From the NCBI GenBank assembly GCA_002367105.1, contig DFCS01000049.1, positions 102,169-166,168 of the forward strand: 64,000 nt of DNA. Reading direction: 5' to 3'. A program made the position numbers and the translations under genes. This DNA comes from Hungatella sp. UBA3048 (lineage in GTDB: Bacteria > Bacillota > Clostridia > Lachnospirales > Lachnospiraceae). Position 1 is the stretch's first letter. Every line of letters starts with the position of its first letter. The notes below the pieces were generated by a model. That model did not search any database and was not told where the DNA came from. It saw only the letters and a list, made by a program, of their open reading frames with translations. This document shows positions 24,906-32,982 of this stretch, piece after piece.

Positions 24906-26210
24906 ATGTTAATAAATTTAAAATCAAACATAAGGGAACTTCGTAATTTCCTGATATTATGGATTACACAGTCATTTTCGGCTCTGGGCAGTGCGATGAC
25001 AAACTTCGCGCTGGTGATCTGGTCTTATCAACAACAGGGGTCGGCTCTCACCACCTCGTTATTGGCCATCTGTTCCTATGCACCCTATGTCCTTTTGAGC
25101 ATTTTTGCAGGTGCACTGAGTGACCGTTGGAACAAAAAGGCTACGATGCTGCTCAGTGACAGCTTTGCGGCATTATGTACTGTTTCGGTGCTTATTCTGA
25201 TGACAACTGGTAAACTCCAGATTTGGCATCTGTATTTGATCAACACCTTGAATGGATTGATGAACACAGTGCAGCAGCCGGCGTCGGATGTATCCATCAG
25301 CCTGTTGGCCCCGCAAAAGCATTACCAGAAGGTCAGCGGGATGCGTTCCTTATCCAACTCGTTGGTTACCGTACTGACACCTATGCTGGCAACCGCCCTG
25401 CTTTCTTTTGGAAGCATCCGTCTTGTCATCCTGTTCGACTTAACTACATTTACCATAGCGTTCCTATCGCTGTTATGCTTTGTCAAAATCCCGCAGATCA
25501 CAGAAGGTCGCGGCTTTAAGAAAGAAACGGTATTGCAGTCTGCCAGAAGCGGCTTGCGGTATCTTAAAGATAACCGGGGAATTCTGGATCTGATTCTGTT
25601 TTTGGCTGTTATCAATTTTACTGCTTCCATCTTCAATGCCGCCCTGCCTGCTATGATGCTATCACGTGTCGGCGGCGGAGAACTTGCCCTTGGCATGGTC
25701 AACACTGTTACAGGAATTGCAACCATGGTTGGAAGCATTTTGGTTTCTATCCTGCCTCCGCCCAAAAGCCGGGTTCGGGTGATATGTAATTGTCTGCTTT
25801 TTTCCATGGGTACTGAGAACTTTATCCTTGCTTTTGGCAGGAGTACTCCTGTATGGTGTTTTGGCGCAATCCTTGGCTGGATATTTATTCCAGTTATGGG
25901 CGCCAACATGGATGTCCTTTTCCGTACGAAAATCCCTATTGAAATGCAGGGCCGTGTCTATTCAGCAAGGAATACTTTGCAATTTTTCACTATTCCCCTG
26001 GGTTATCTAAGCGGCGGTTTTTTGGTTGACCGGGTATTTGAACCGTTTATGGCAGGACAGCCGGCGGTTAGTGTGTGGACCGTACTGTTCGGAACAGGAA
26101 AAGGCTCTGGTGCTGCTTTGCTGTTTTTTGTTATCGGGATTTTGGGAGCATTATCATGTCTTCCATTTAGAGCGGACAAAAATATCTGGGAACTGGAAAA
26201 GATAAACTAA
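24906..26210 (+). CDS. MFS drug-efflux transporter (macrolide efflux Mef-like)
   Basis: A 434-residue protein with 12 predicted membrane segments. It has the MFS loop 2-3 motif GALSDRWNKKATML and the N-terminal LRNFLILWITQSFSALGSAMTNFAL typical of Mef and related drug exporters of the MFS_3 group. It is probably a proton-driven exporter of macrolides or other ribosome-targeting drugs. GGAG stands 8 bases before ATG 24906, inside a possible hairpin controlled by the 12-codon leader peptide. The leader organisation supports a drug-inducible resistance gene. The substrate is not determinable from sequence. Confidence 0.85.
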   Translation: MLINLKSNIRELRNFLILWITQSFSALGSAMTNFALVIWSYQQQGSALTTSLLAICSYAPYVLLSIFAGALSDRWNKKATMLLSDSFAALCTVSVLILMTTGKLQIWHLYLINTLNGLMNTVQQPASDVSISLLAPQKHYQKVSGMRSLSNSLVTVLTPMLATALLSFGSIRLVILFDLTTFTIAFLSLLCFVKIPQITEGRGFKKETVLQSARSGLRYLKDNRGILDLILFLAVINFTASIFNAALPAMMLSRVGGGELALGMVNTVTGIATMVGSILVSILPPPKSRVRVICNCLLFSMGTENFILAFGRSTPVWCFGAILGWIFIPVMGANMDVLFRTKIPIEMQGRVYSARNTLQFFTIPLGYLSGGFLVDRVFEPFMAGQPAVSVWTVLFGTGKGSGAALLFFVIGILGALSCLPFRADKNIWELEKIN

Positions 26211-26241
26211 AATCGTATTCATAACGGAACTTTATAAAAGA

Positions 26242-26271
26242 GGCTGGCAAGTGTTTTGACACTTGCCAGCC
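26242..26271 (+). terminator. Hairpin after the MFS gene
   Basis: Perfect 12-bp stem GGCTGGCAAGTG / CACTTGCCAGCC with a 6-base loop, 31 bases after the MFS stop. The T-run is weak. Confidence 0.65.
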
Positions 26272-26304
26272 TTACATCCGCCCATTCATTCTCATCTAAT
26301 GTAA

Positions 26305-27120
26305 TCACGAGGACACCGTTTCGAGGAATCTCCATCGCATTCCCAGCGACTTTATCCAAGTTCCGCTGTAAGTCTCGGGGATTTCATCCAGAACGCTGTC
26401 ATAAAAATATACTTCATAATCCTTCACAAAAATGGAAGCGTCAAATAAATCCGCCAAATAATTTTCTCCCGGAGGAACAAGCTGAAGCAGCCGTGGAGCT
26501 TCAAATACCACTTCTATGCTTTCGGACCAGTCGCTGTCAAACAGAAACTGTATTTTTTTGTCATAGGAAAAAGTCAGATGCATCCCATCTTCATCTACAT
26601 AGTCTCCGCTCAGGTAGTGAATCTCTTTGATGACAGAGTCATGAAAACCTGCGAATTTTTCCATCAGCATATCTATATCGGTCTCATTTTCAATGTAATT
26701 CCAGCCTGTAAGCTTTGTCTGTATTTCCCCTGTATCATCAGTGTAATCTTGAATTGTTTTATCGTGAAGCAGCTGAATTAGTTTGTCACTGTCTTCCCAT
26801 ATAAAACGGTATCCGCTATACAGCGATATCCGAGGCAGAGAGAATTGCTGCTCCAGGATCTGATTGAATTCTTCCAGTTCCCCTTCCGTCTTGTAAATCC
26901 ACTCTGCCTGACGGGGTGGTTCATTGCAGTCAATGCATTCAACGTTTACCGGGTAAGGAAACTGCGCTGAAGAAAAATCCAGATAGTCAACCAGATGGAA
27001 TTTCCATTCCCCAGCTTCATGCCTTCTGACTATGTATTTATCCCCTCCGGAATTTACGATTCCATAAACTTCAGAGACATAGAATGTGCGATCACTTTTA
27101 TCATATATCCTTGCTCTCAT
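26305..27120 (-). CDS. Hypothetical protein, possibly immunity-like
   Basis: A 271-residue acidic, soluble protein without signal peptide or membrane segments that I do not recognise as a whole. It contains KFAGFHDSVIKEIHYLSGD followed by alternating strands, a pattern I associate with small immunity-type or DUF domains of polymorphic toxin neighbourhoods. No toxin gene is adjacent. It stands alone between convergent MFS and divergent pentapeptide genes. Confidence 0.55.
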   Translation of the reverse strand: MRARIYDKSDRTFYVSEVYGIVNSGGDKYIVRRHEAGEWKFHLVDYLDFSSAQFPYPVNVECIDCNEPPRQAEWIYKTEGELEEFNQILEQQFSLPRISLYSGYRFIWEDSDKLIQLLHDKTIQDYTDDTGEIQTKLTGWNYIENETDIDMLMEKFAGFHDSVIKEIHYLSGDYVDEDGMHLTFSYDKKIQFLFDSDWSESIEVVFEAPRLLQLVPPGENYLADLFDASIFVKDYEVYFYDSVLDEIPETYSGTWIKSLGMRWRFLETVSS

Positions 27121-27373
27121 AATACGTTGCCTTTCTGCGTCTACGAATAAGCCAAAAATCCTGCCTTTTCTTCATCCTCTCCAGATATCTTAACACACTC
27201 CTTAAATAAAACAAAGTGCACAAGTTATATTTAATTAACTTACACACTTTACCCGCCTCATATTAATAATAGTTAAAATTTTCTTCAATATATGGTAAGA
27301 TATCTATAAGAAAAGAATGTTTACTAATTTTGAATAACAGGAATTTAATTAATAATTCTAAGGCGGTGATCTT

Positions 27374-28207
27374 GTGACGAAGAATAGAGCAGATCGTAAA
27401 TATGACGATTTGAGAAAAAACCTGAAAATTGATTGTAAAAAATGCAGCGGCTTATGCTGTGTTGCTTTGTACTGTACAAAAACAGATGGTTTTCCTGCCA
27501 ATAAAGAAGCTGGGACACCATGCAAACATCTTAATTCAGATTTTAGCTGCAAAATCCACTCCAGACTGGCTGATAATAATTACAAGGGTTGTTTGGCCTA
27601 TGACTGTTTCGGAGCGGGGCAAAGAACGACTCAACTATATTTACCAGATGGAACATGGGAAACAAATTCTGAACAGAAAGATAAACTCTTTCAGGTATTT
27701 ATGATTGTATATCAGTTACATCAGATGTTATGGTACCTGGTTGAGGCATTTACTTTGACATCAAATGAACTTCTAAGATCAACGATTGATTCGCTTATCT
27801 CTGAAAATGAACAAATGTTACAGCAGCCCATGGATCATATTGCAATGCTGGGTCTCCCGGAATACAGATCAAACGTGAATAACGTATTAAAACAGATAAG
27901 CACCGGTATTTCAGCAAATGATACATCAAGTCAAATTAACGGTTTAAACTATTTGGGGAAAAATTTCAAGAAAGCAAATCTTGACAGAAAGAATTTCAGT
28001 ATGTCATTAATGATCGCTGCAAACTTTTCAGGATGCAGCTTAAAGAATACGAACTTTTTAGGTGCTGACCTCCGGGACGCAAACATAAAAAATGCAGATT
28101 TGAGTAAAAGCATTTTTTTAACACAAATGCAGATTAATTCCGCAATCGGAAATTCGAATACAAAAATTCCCATAAATTTGACCCGTCCGGCAACATGGGA
28201 AAAATGA
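27374..28207 (+). CDS. Cysteine-cluster protein with C-terminal pentapeptide repeats
   Basis: A 277-residue protein. Residues 19-75 hold a Cys-rich motif, CKKCSGLCCVALYC, then PCKHL, FSCKIH and GCLAYDCFG, similar to YkgJ-type metal or Fe-S clusters. Residues about 195-255 are pentapeptide repeats (ANLDRKNFSMSL, ANFSGCSLKNTNFLGADLRDANIKNADL) that would form a right-handed quadrilateral helix. Between them is a helical linker. Pentapeptide proteins of the Qnr type mimic DNA on gyrase, but most family members are uncharacterised; function here is unknown. Start is a GTG at 27374 preceded by AAGGCGGTGA. Confidence 0.75.
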   Translation: MTKNRADRKYDDLRKNLKIDCKKCSGLCCVALYCTKTDGFPANKEAGTPCKHLNSDFSCKIHSRLADNNYKGCLAYDCFGAGQRTTQLYLPDGTWETNSEQKDKLFQVFMIVYQLHQMLWYLVEAFTLTSNELLRSTIDSLISENEQMLQQPMDHIAMLGLPEYRSNVNNVLKQISTGISANDTSSQINGLNYLGKNFKKANLDRKNFSMSLMIAANFSGCSLKNTNFLGADLRDANIKNADLSKSIFLTQMQINSAIGNSNTKIPINLTRPATWEK

Positions 28208-28316
28208 GCCGGTTATTCCGGCATGGTTACGTGGTAAACTTATACCAGATAGCAAAAATAGTCGAGAAGTTTCTCTCACATTCAATGTAAGATAAGGTGC
28301 ATAAGGTGGTGAAAAA

Positions 28317-29186
28317 ATGGAAGAAAAAATTGAGGCGGTCCAGCGGATGCAGGATTACATTGCTGAACACCTGTCAGAAACTATCACACTGACTGCTTTA
28401 TCAAGCGTTTCCTATTATTCGCCGTGGTACTCCTATCGTCTGTTCTTGCAGCATACCAACATGACGCCGGCCGATTATATCCGGCGCCTGCGGCTCTCCA
28501 AGTCAGCGATCAAGCTGCGTGATGAATCCTGTAAAATTATAGATACTGCTTTGGAGCTTGGATTTGGCAGCGTCGACGGCTATCAGCGGGCGTTCTTCCG
28601 TGAGTTTGGGTGCAATCCCAGGGAGTATGCAAAAAGCCCCGTTCCGCTTTATCTTTTCACGCCTTATGGAGTCAAATACCGATCACTCAGAAAGGAGAAA
28701 CAGATGGAAACTGTAAAAAGTGTATTTGTGCAGGTTATCGAAAAGCCGGAACGAAAGGTGCTTATCAAAAGAGGGAGGAATGCTGCCGACTATTTTGCTT
28801 ATTGTGAGGAGGTTGGCTGTGATGTGTGGGGGCTTTTGCAAAGTATCAAATCCATGAGCGGTGAACCGGTTTGTATGTGGCTGCCCGCAAAATTAATTAC
28901 TCCCGGCACCTCGGAGTATGTGCAGGGAGTCGAAGTGCCTGTGACTTATGATGGAGTTGTTCCCGATGGATTTGACGTTATTGTGCTTCCTGCCGCAAAA
29001 TATCTAATGTTTAAAGGAGAACCCTTTGCTGAGGAGGATTACTGTAAGGCCATTGAAGATGTGCAGACAGCAATCAGTAAATACGATCCAGGTGTCATTG
29101 ACGCAAAGTGGGATTCATCAAACCCTCGCATCCAGCTTGAGCCTATCGGCACAAGAGGTTACATGGAACTTCTGCCAATCAAATGA
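28317..29186 (+). CDS. AraC-family regulator with GyrI-like effector domain
   Basis: A 289-residue regulator. The double helix-turn-helix is N-terminal (residues 8-105: ITLTALSSVSYYSPWYSYRLF and SKSAIKLRDESCKIIDTALELGFGSVDGYQRAFFREFG in parts). Residues about 130-289 form a GyrI/AraC-E bind-like small-molecule domain (VLPAAKYLMFKGEPF, LEPIGTRGYMELLPI), the Rob/SoxS-effector layout. No clear target operon is adjacent, so the ligand and genes regulated are unknown. ATG 28317 follows GGTGGTG. A terminator hairpin follows. Confidence 0.87.
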   Translation: MEEKIEAVQRMQDYIAEHLSETITLTALSSVSYYSPWYSYRLFLQHTNMTPADYIRRLRLSKSAIKLRDESCKIIDTALELGFGSVDGYQRAFFREFGCNPREYAKSPVPLYLFTPYGVKYRSLRKEKQMETVKSVFVQVIEKPERKVLIKRGRNAADYFAYCEEVGCDVWGLLQSIKSMSGEPVCMWLPAKLITPGTSEYVQGVEVPVTYDGVVPDGFDVIVLPAAKYLMFKGEPFAEEDYCKAIEDVQTAISKYDPGVIDAKWDSSNPRIQLEPIGTRGYMELLPIK

Positions 29187-29190
29187 CAAA

Positions 29191-29232
29191 GAAGCACAGG
29201 ATGGACTAAATAAGCCGTCTTGTGCTTTTTTA
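29191..29232 (+). terminator. Terminator of the araC-type gene
   Basis: AAGCACAxGA pairs with TCxTGTGCTT across a 16-base loop and is followed by six T on the plus strand. It lies between convergent genes and may also help end the pur transcript. Confidence 0.75.
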
Positions 29233-29305
29233 TCATTTGATGAGAAGCATTCAGCTAACAGCAGCGGTGTTCCCGCCCAGAAACTCTTAACTTCCCGCTT
29301 CTTCT

Positions 29306-30580
29306 TTATGCCTGATCAATTCCCTTACCAATATCCTGCCTCATATACTTATTCTCAAAAGATACCCATTCCGCCGCCTGATAGGCATTTTCTCTGGCTT
29401 CCCTTAAATCCTCTCCGATTGCCGTCACTCCCAGCACTCTTCCGCCATTGGTCACCACTGTTTTGCTGCCGTCAAACTTGCTGCCGGCATGAAAGGCAAA
29501 ATATTTCTCCTGTCCCTTAAATGCTTCCAGCCCTGTAATGGGATATCCCTTTTCATACTTCTCCGGATACCCCTCTGACGCTAATACCACGCAGACCGCC
29601 GCATTATCATCAAACTGCAGGTCTATCTGATCCAGAGTTCCGTCAATGCAAGCCTCAAAAACCTCTACAATGTCATTCTTCATCCTGGGAAGCACCACCT
29701 GTGTCTCAGGGTCACCAAACCTGGCATTGTATTCCAATACTCTGGGGCCTTTTTCCGTCAGCATCAGTCCGAAGAATATAATACCTTTAAATTCCCGGCC
29801 CTCTGCTTTCATGGCATCCACAGTCGCCTGATAGATATATTGCCTGCAAAACTTATCCACTTCTTCGGTATAAAACGGACTTGGAGAAAAAGTTCCCATT
29901 CCCCCTGTATTAAGACCCTGGTCTCCGTCTTTTGCACGCTTATGGTCCTGGGCGGATGTCATAATTTTAACCGTTTTTCCATCCACAAAGGAGAGCACCG
30001 ACACCTCCCGGCCCGTCATAAACTCTTCCGCCACGATCCTGTCTCCTGCGGAGCCAAACCGCTTATCAAGCATTAAATCCTTTACCCCGTGTTCCGCCTC
30101 TTCCTTTGTGCCGCAGATCAGGACTCCCTTGCCCAAAGCCAGGCCATCAGCTTTTAACACAATGGGCATTGGGGCTGTTTTCACATAGCTTAATGCCTCA
30201 TCAAGAGAATCAAAGACTTCATATGCCGCTGTGGGAATTCCATACTTTTTCATTAAATCCTTGGAAAATGACTTGGAACCTTCCAGCAAAGCCGCACGTT
30301 TTTGCGGGCCGAACACCCTTAGACCGGCCGCCTCAAACGCGTCCGCGGCTCCTGCAACCAGAGGATCATCCGGTCCTATGATGGTAAGATCGATTTCCTT
30401 TTCCCTGGCAAATGCCACCTGCCTGTCAAAATCCATGACTCCTATATCCACACATTCTGCAATCTCTGCAATTCCCGCGTTTCCAGGGGCGCAATATATT
30501 TTATCAACTTTAGGGCTTCCGGAGATTTTCCATGCAATGGCATGCTCACGCCCGCCTCCGCCTATGACCAAAACCTTCAT
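29306..30580 (-). CDS. purD: Phosphoribosylamine-glycine ligase
   Basis: ATP-grasp enzyme making glycinamide ribonucleotide, the second step of IMP synthesis. It has the N-terminal MKVLVIGGGGREHAIAWKI, ATP-grasp segments VLKADGLALGKGV and EEFMTGREVSVLSF, and the metal site LEYNARFGDPETQ. Translation from ATG 30580 gives 424 residues, the usual length; the upstream in-frame extension lies within purN. Its ATG overlaps the purN stop by one base (TAATG), so translation is coupled. Last gene of purE-purM-purN-purD. Confidence 0.95.
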   Translation of the reverse strand: MKVLVIGGGGREHAIAWKISGSPKVDKIYCAPGNAGIAEIAECVDIGVMDFDRQVAFAREKEIDLTIIGPDDPLVAGAADAFEAAGLRVFGPQKRAALLEGSKSFSKDLMKKYGIPTAAYEVFDSLDEALSYVKTAPMPIVLKADGLALGKGVLICGTKEEAEHGVKDLMLDKRFGSAGDRIVAEEFMTGREVSVLSFVDGKTVKIMTSAQDHKRAKDGDQGLNTGGMGTFSPSPFYTEEVDKFCRQYIYQATVDAMKAEGREFKGIIFFGLMLTEKGPRVLEYNARFGDPETQVVLPRMKNDIVEVFEACIDGTLDQIDLQFDDNAAVCVVLASEGYPEKYEKGYPITGLEAFKGQEKYFAFHAGSKFDGSKTVVTNGGRVLGVTAIGEDLREARENAYQAAEWVSFENKYMRQDIGKGIDQA

Positions 30581-31179
30581 TACGATTCCTCCTGTCCGTT
30601 TGCAATCATCTGTATGGCCTGGGGAAGAATCAGCCACTCTGCCTCTTCCATGACACGCCGCTGCAAAGTCTCCGGTGTATCTCCTTCCCGGACCTCAACC
30701 GCCTTCTGCAAAAGAATCGGCCCTGTATCCATTCCCTCGTCTACATAGTGGACCGTGGCTCCCGTAACCTTCACCCCACGGGCCAGGGCCGCTTCATGAA
30801 CCTTAAGCCCATAATATCCCTTTCCGCAGAAAGACGGAATAAGGGACGGATGAACGTTGATGATCCGGTTCCTGTACTTTTGTATCATGGATACCGGAAT
30901 CGCAACCAGATATCCGGCCAGAACGATGAGATCAAGGCAGTACTGGTCAATCCTTGAAAGAAGCGCTTCATAAAAATCCGCCCTCTCCTTATAATCCGCA
31001 GGAGATAAGCAGAGAGCTTCAATTCCATGATTTCTGGCCCTTTCCAGGGCATATGCGTTCTGGTTATTGCTGATGACCACCGTTACCTCAGCATTGGTGA
31101 TCCTTCCACAATCGATCGCATCTAAGACTGCCTGAAGGTTGGTTCCCCCGCCGGAAACCAATATACCGATTTTCAGCAT
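30580..31179 (-). CDS. purN: Phosphoribosylglycinamide formyltransferase
   Basis: Transfers a formyl group from 10-formyltetrahydrofolate to glycinamide ribonucleotide. The 199-residue protein has the PRPP-binding-like GILVSGGGTNLQAVLDAI, the catalytic Asn-His-Asp region NVHPSLIPSFCGKGYYGLKVH, and VTGATVHYVDEGMDTGPILLQ. Its start overlaps the purM stop by 7 bases and its stop overlaps the purD start, showing tight coupling. Confidence 0.95.
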   Translation of the reverse strand: MLKIGILVSGGGTNLQAVLDAIDCGRITNAEVTVVISNNQNAYALERARNHGIEALCLSPADYKERADFYEALLSRIDQYCLDLIVLAGYLVAIPVSMIQKYRNRIINVHPSLIPSFCGKGYYGLKVHEAALARGVKVTGATVHYVDEGMDTGPILLQKAVEVREGDTPETLQRRVMEEAEWLILPQAIQMIANGQEES

Positions 31180-32198
31180 AAGGTCACGCCCTTCTCTCCT
31201 CTTTCCGTATGGCCTATCACGCAGGGAACCTCCCCAGCCCCTCGGATTGCTTCCAAAGCCGTATCCACATCCGCCGGATTCACTGCAAGAATCATTCCGA
31301 TTCCCATATTATAGGTATTGTACATGATCTCTTCCTCAATACCTCCTTTATCCGCCAGCAAACCAAAGATGGCAGGTATCTGATAGCTGTTCTTTTCAAT
31401 CACCGCCCGGATGCCCTCAGGAAGCATGCGGGGAATGTTTTCATAAAAACCTCCTCCGGTGATGTGGCTGCAGGCTTTGATCACTACCCCGCTGTCTTTA
31501 ACGCTTTTTAATGTTTTAACATAAATTTTGGTAGGAGTGATCAGCGCTTCGCCAAGAGTTTTTCCCAGTTCTTCATAATAGGTGTCCAGGCCTTCTTTTG
31601 TCATGTCAAACACCTTGCGTACCAGAGAAAATCCATTGCTGTGAATGCCGGAAGAGGCGATTCCAATGAGCACATCCCCCTCTTTGACATCAGCCCCGGT
31701 AATAAGATTCTTCTCATCCACCACACCTACTGCAAAACCGGCCAGATCGTATTCGTCCTCAGGGTAAAACCCCGGCATTTCCGCGGTCTCACCGCCAATC
31801 AAAGCTGCATTGGCCTGTTTACATCCGTTTGCAACTCCGCTGACGATCTCTGCGATTTTTTCCGGGTAATTCTTGCCGCATGCAATATAATCCAGGAAGA
31901 ACAAAGGCTCCCCGCCTGCACAGGCGATATCATTGACACACATTGCCACACAGTCGATTCCAACGGTATCGTGCCTGTCCATTAAAAATGCAAGTTTCAG
32001 CTTTGTACCTACCCCGTCGGTTCCTGATACCAAAGTCGGCTTCTCCATGTTTTTAAATGCTGACATGGAAAATGCCCCGGAAAATCCCCCGAGTCCTCCA
32101 AGAACCTCAGGTCTCATGGTTTCCTGCACATGCTTTTTCATTAATTCAACCGATTTATATCCGGCTTCAATGTCCACTCCTGCATTCTTATAATCCAT
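31173..32198 (-). CDS. purM: Phosphoribosylformylglycinamidine cyclo-ligase (AIR synthetase)
   Basis: ATP-dependent ring closure giving aminoimidazole ribonucleotide. It has MDYKNAGVDIEAGYKSVELMK at the start, VSGTDGVGTKLKLAF, the dimer/active-site CVNDIACAGGEPLFFLDYIAC and GGETAEMPGFY. I set the start at ATG 32198 because AGGAG lies 5 bases upstream; this yields 341 residues, matching the family. The gap to purE is 23 bases. Confidence 0.95.
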   Translation of the reverse strand: MDYKNAGVDIEAGYKSVELMKKHVQETMRPEVLGGLGGFSGAFSMSAFKNMEKPTLVSGTDGVGTKLKLAFLMDRHDTVGIDCVAMCVNDIACAGGEPLFFLDYIACGKNYPEKIAEIVSGVANGCKQANAALIGGETAEMPGFYPEDEYDLAGFAVGVVDEKNLITGADVKEGDVLIGIASSGIHSNGFSLVRKVFDMTKEGLDTYYEELGKTLGEALITPTKIYVKTLKSVKDSGVVIKACSHITGGGFYENIPRMLPEGIRAVIEKNSYQIPAIFGLLADKGGIEEEIMYNTYNMGIGMILAVNPADVDTALEAIRGAGEVPCVIGHTERGEKGVTLC

Positions 32199-32221
32199 TT
32201 TTCTCCTCGCCTCCGATTTTC

Positions 32222-32740
32222 TCACTTCTTCATCTGGGATAAATATTCCTGATAGCCGATCTGATCTAATTTCTCTGCCTTTTCTGCCACCTCGTTTTTT
32301 AAGTTCTCCGAGTATTCTTTAAGCTTTCCTAAAAGCTCCGCATCACTGACCGCTAAAATCTTAGCAGCAAGGATTCCAGCATTGGTTCCTCCGCCAATCG
32401 CAACGGTGGCAACAGGAACTCCGGAAGGCATCTGGACGATGGAATAAAGAGAATCCACTCCGCCAAGGTCCGAAGTCTTCATGGGAATGCCGATCACCGG
32501 CATTGGGAACAGAGCCGCACACATTCCCGGAAGATGAGCGGCCTTGCCTGCGCCGGCAATTATGACCTTTACACCTCTTGCTTCTGCTGTTTTCGCATAT
32601 TCGAAAAATATATCCGGTTCCCTGTGGGCGGAGATCACTGTCATCTCAAACTCCACTCCCAATTTTTTCAAAACATCTGCAGCCTGAGCCATAACAGGCA
32701 TATCAGAATCACTTCCCATAACAATCGATACTTTTGCCAT
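32222..32740 (-). CDS. purE: N5-carboxyaminoimidazole ribonucleotide mutase
   Basis: Moves the carboxyl group from N5 to C4 of the imidazole in purine synthesis. The 172-residue protein has the PurE signature VSIVMGSDSDMPVMAQAADVL, the catalytic His in SAHREPD and the GAGKAAHLPGM loop. First gene of purE-purM-purN-purD, with AAGGAG before the ATG and a promoter about 110 bases upstream. No guanine riboswitch is recognisable in the leader. Confidence 0.95.
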   Translation of the reverse strand: MAKVSIVMGSDSDMPVMAQAADVLKKLGVEFEMTVISAHREPDIFFEYAKTAEARGVKVIIAGAGKAAHLPGMCAALFPMPVIGIPMKTSDLGGVDSLYSIVQMPSGVPVATVAIGGGTNAGILAAKILAVSDAELLGKLKEYSENLKNEVAEKAEKLDQIGYQEYLSQMKK

Positions 32741-32851
32741 AGTAAATTCTCCTTTTATTTTGTTTGATGTGAGGATTCATTATTAACAGTAATACAGTTT
32801 ATTAGACAAATTAATAATTAAAGCTCATTATTTCATCTTTACTTATTAATT

Positions 32852-32880
32852 ATAATACAAGTTTTTTTCAGCTTCGTCAA
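32852..32880 (-). promoter_or_regulatory. Promoter of the purE-M-N-D operon
   Basis: On the minus strand: -35 TTGACG (32875-32880), 17-bp spacer, -10 TATTAT (32852-32857). It leaves an AT-rich leader of about 105 bases before purE without the conserved purine-riboswitch core. Confidence 0.65.
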
Positions 32881-32924
32881 TGGTTTTCTAAAAATTTTGC
32901 CATCGCTCACGGGAGTATAAGAAG

Positions 32925-32969
32925 GGCGGGAGTACCGGACAGATATCTTACTCTCTCCGGCCTCCCGCC
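32925..32969 (-). terminator. Hairpin after the chemoreceptor gene
   Basis: GGCGGGAG and CCGGA pair with TCCGG and CTCCCGCC, a long GC-rich stem just after the chemoreceptor stop. The T-run on the minus strand is interrupted, so termination efficiency is uncertain. Confidence 0.6.
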
Positions 32970-32982
32970 TGACTATGTATGG

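Noticed and set aside
24734..24946. 70-codon plus-strand frame over the MFS leader region
   Set aside because: It overlaps the better-initiated 12-codon leader and the hairpins, and has no family resemblance.
32741..32982. Possible purine riboswitch before purE
   Set aside because: The conserved three-way-junction core and P1 stem are not present in the leader.
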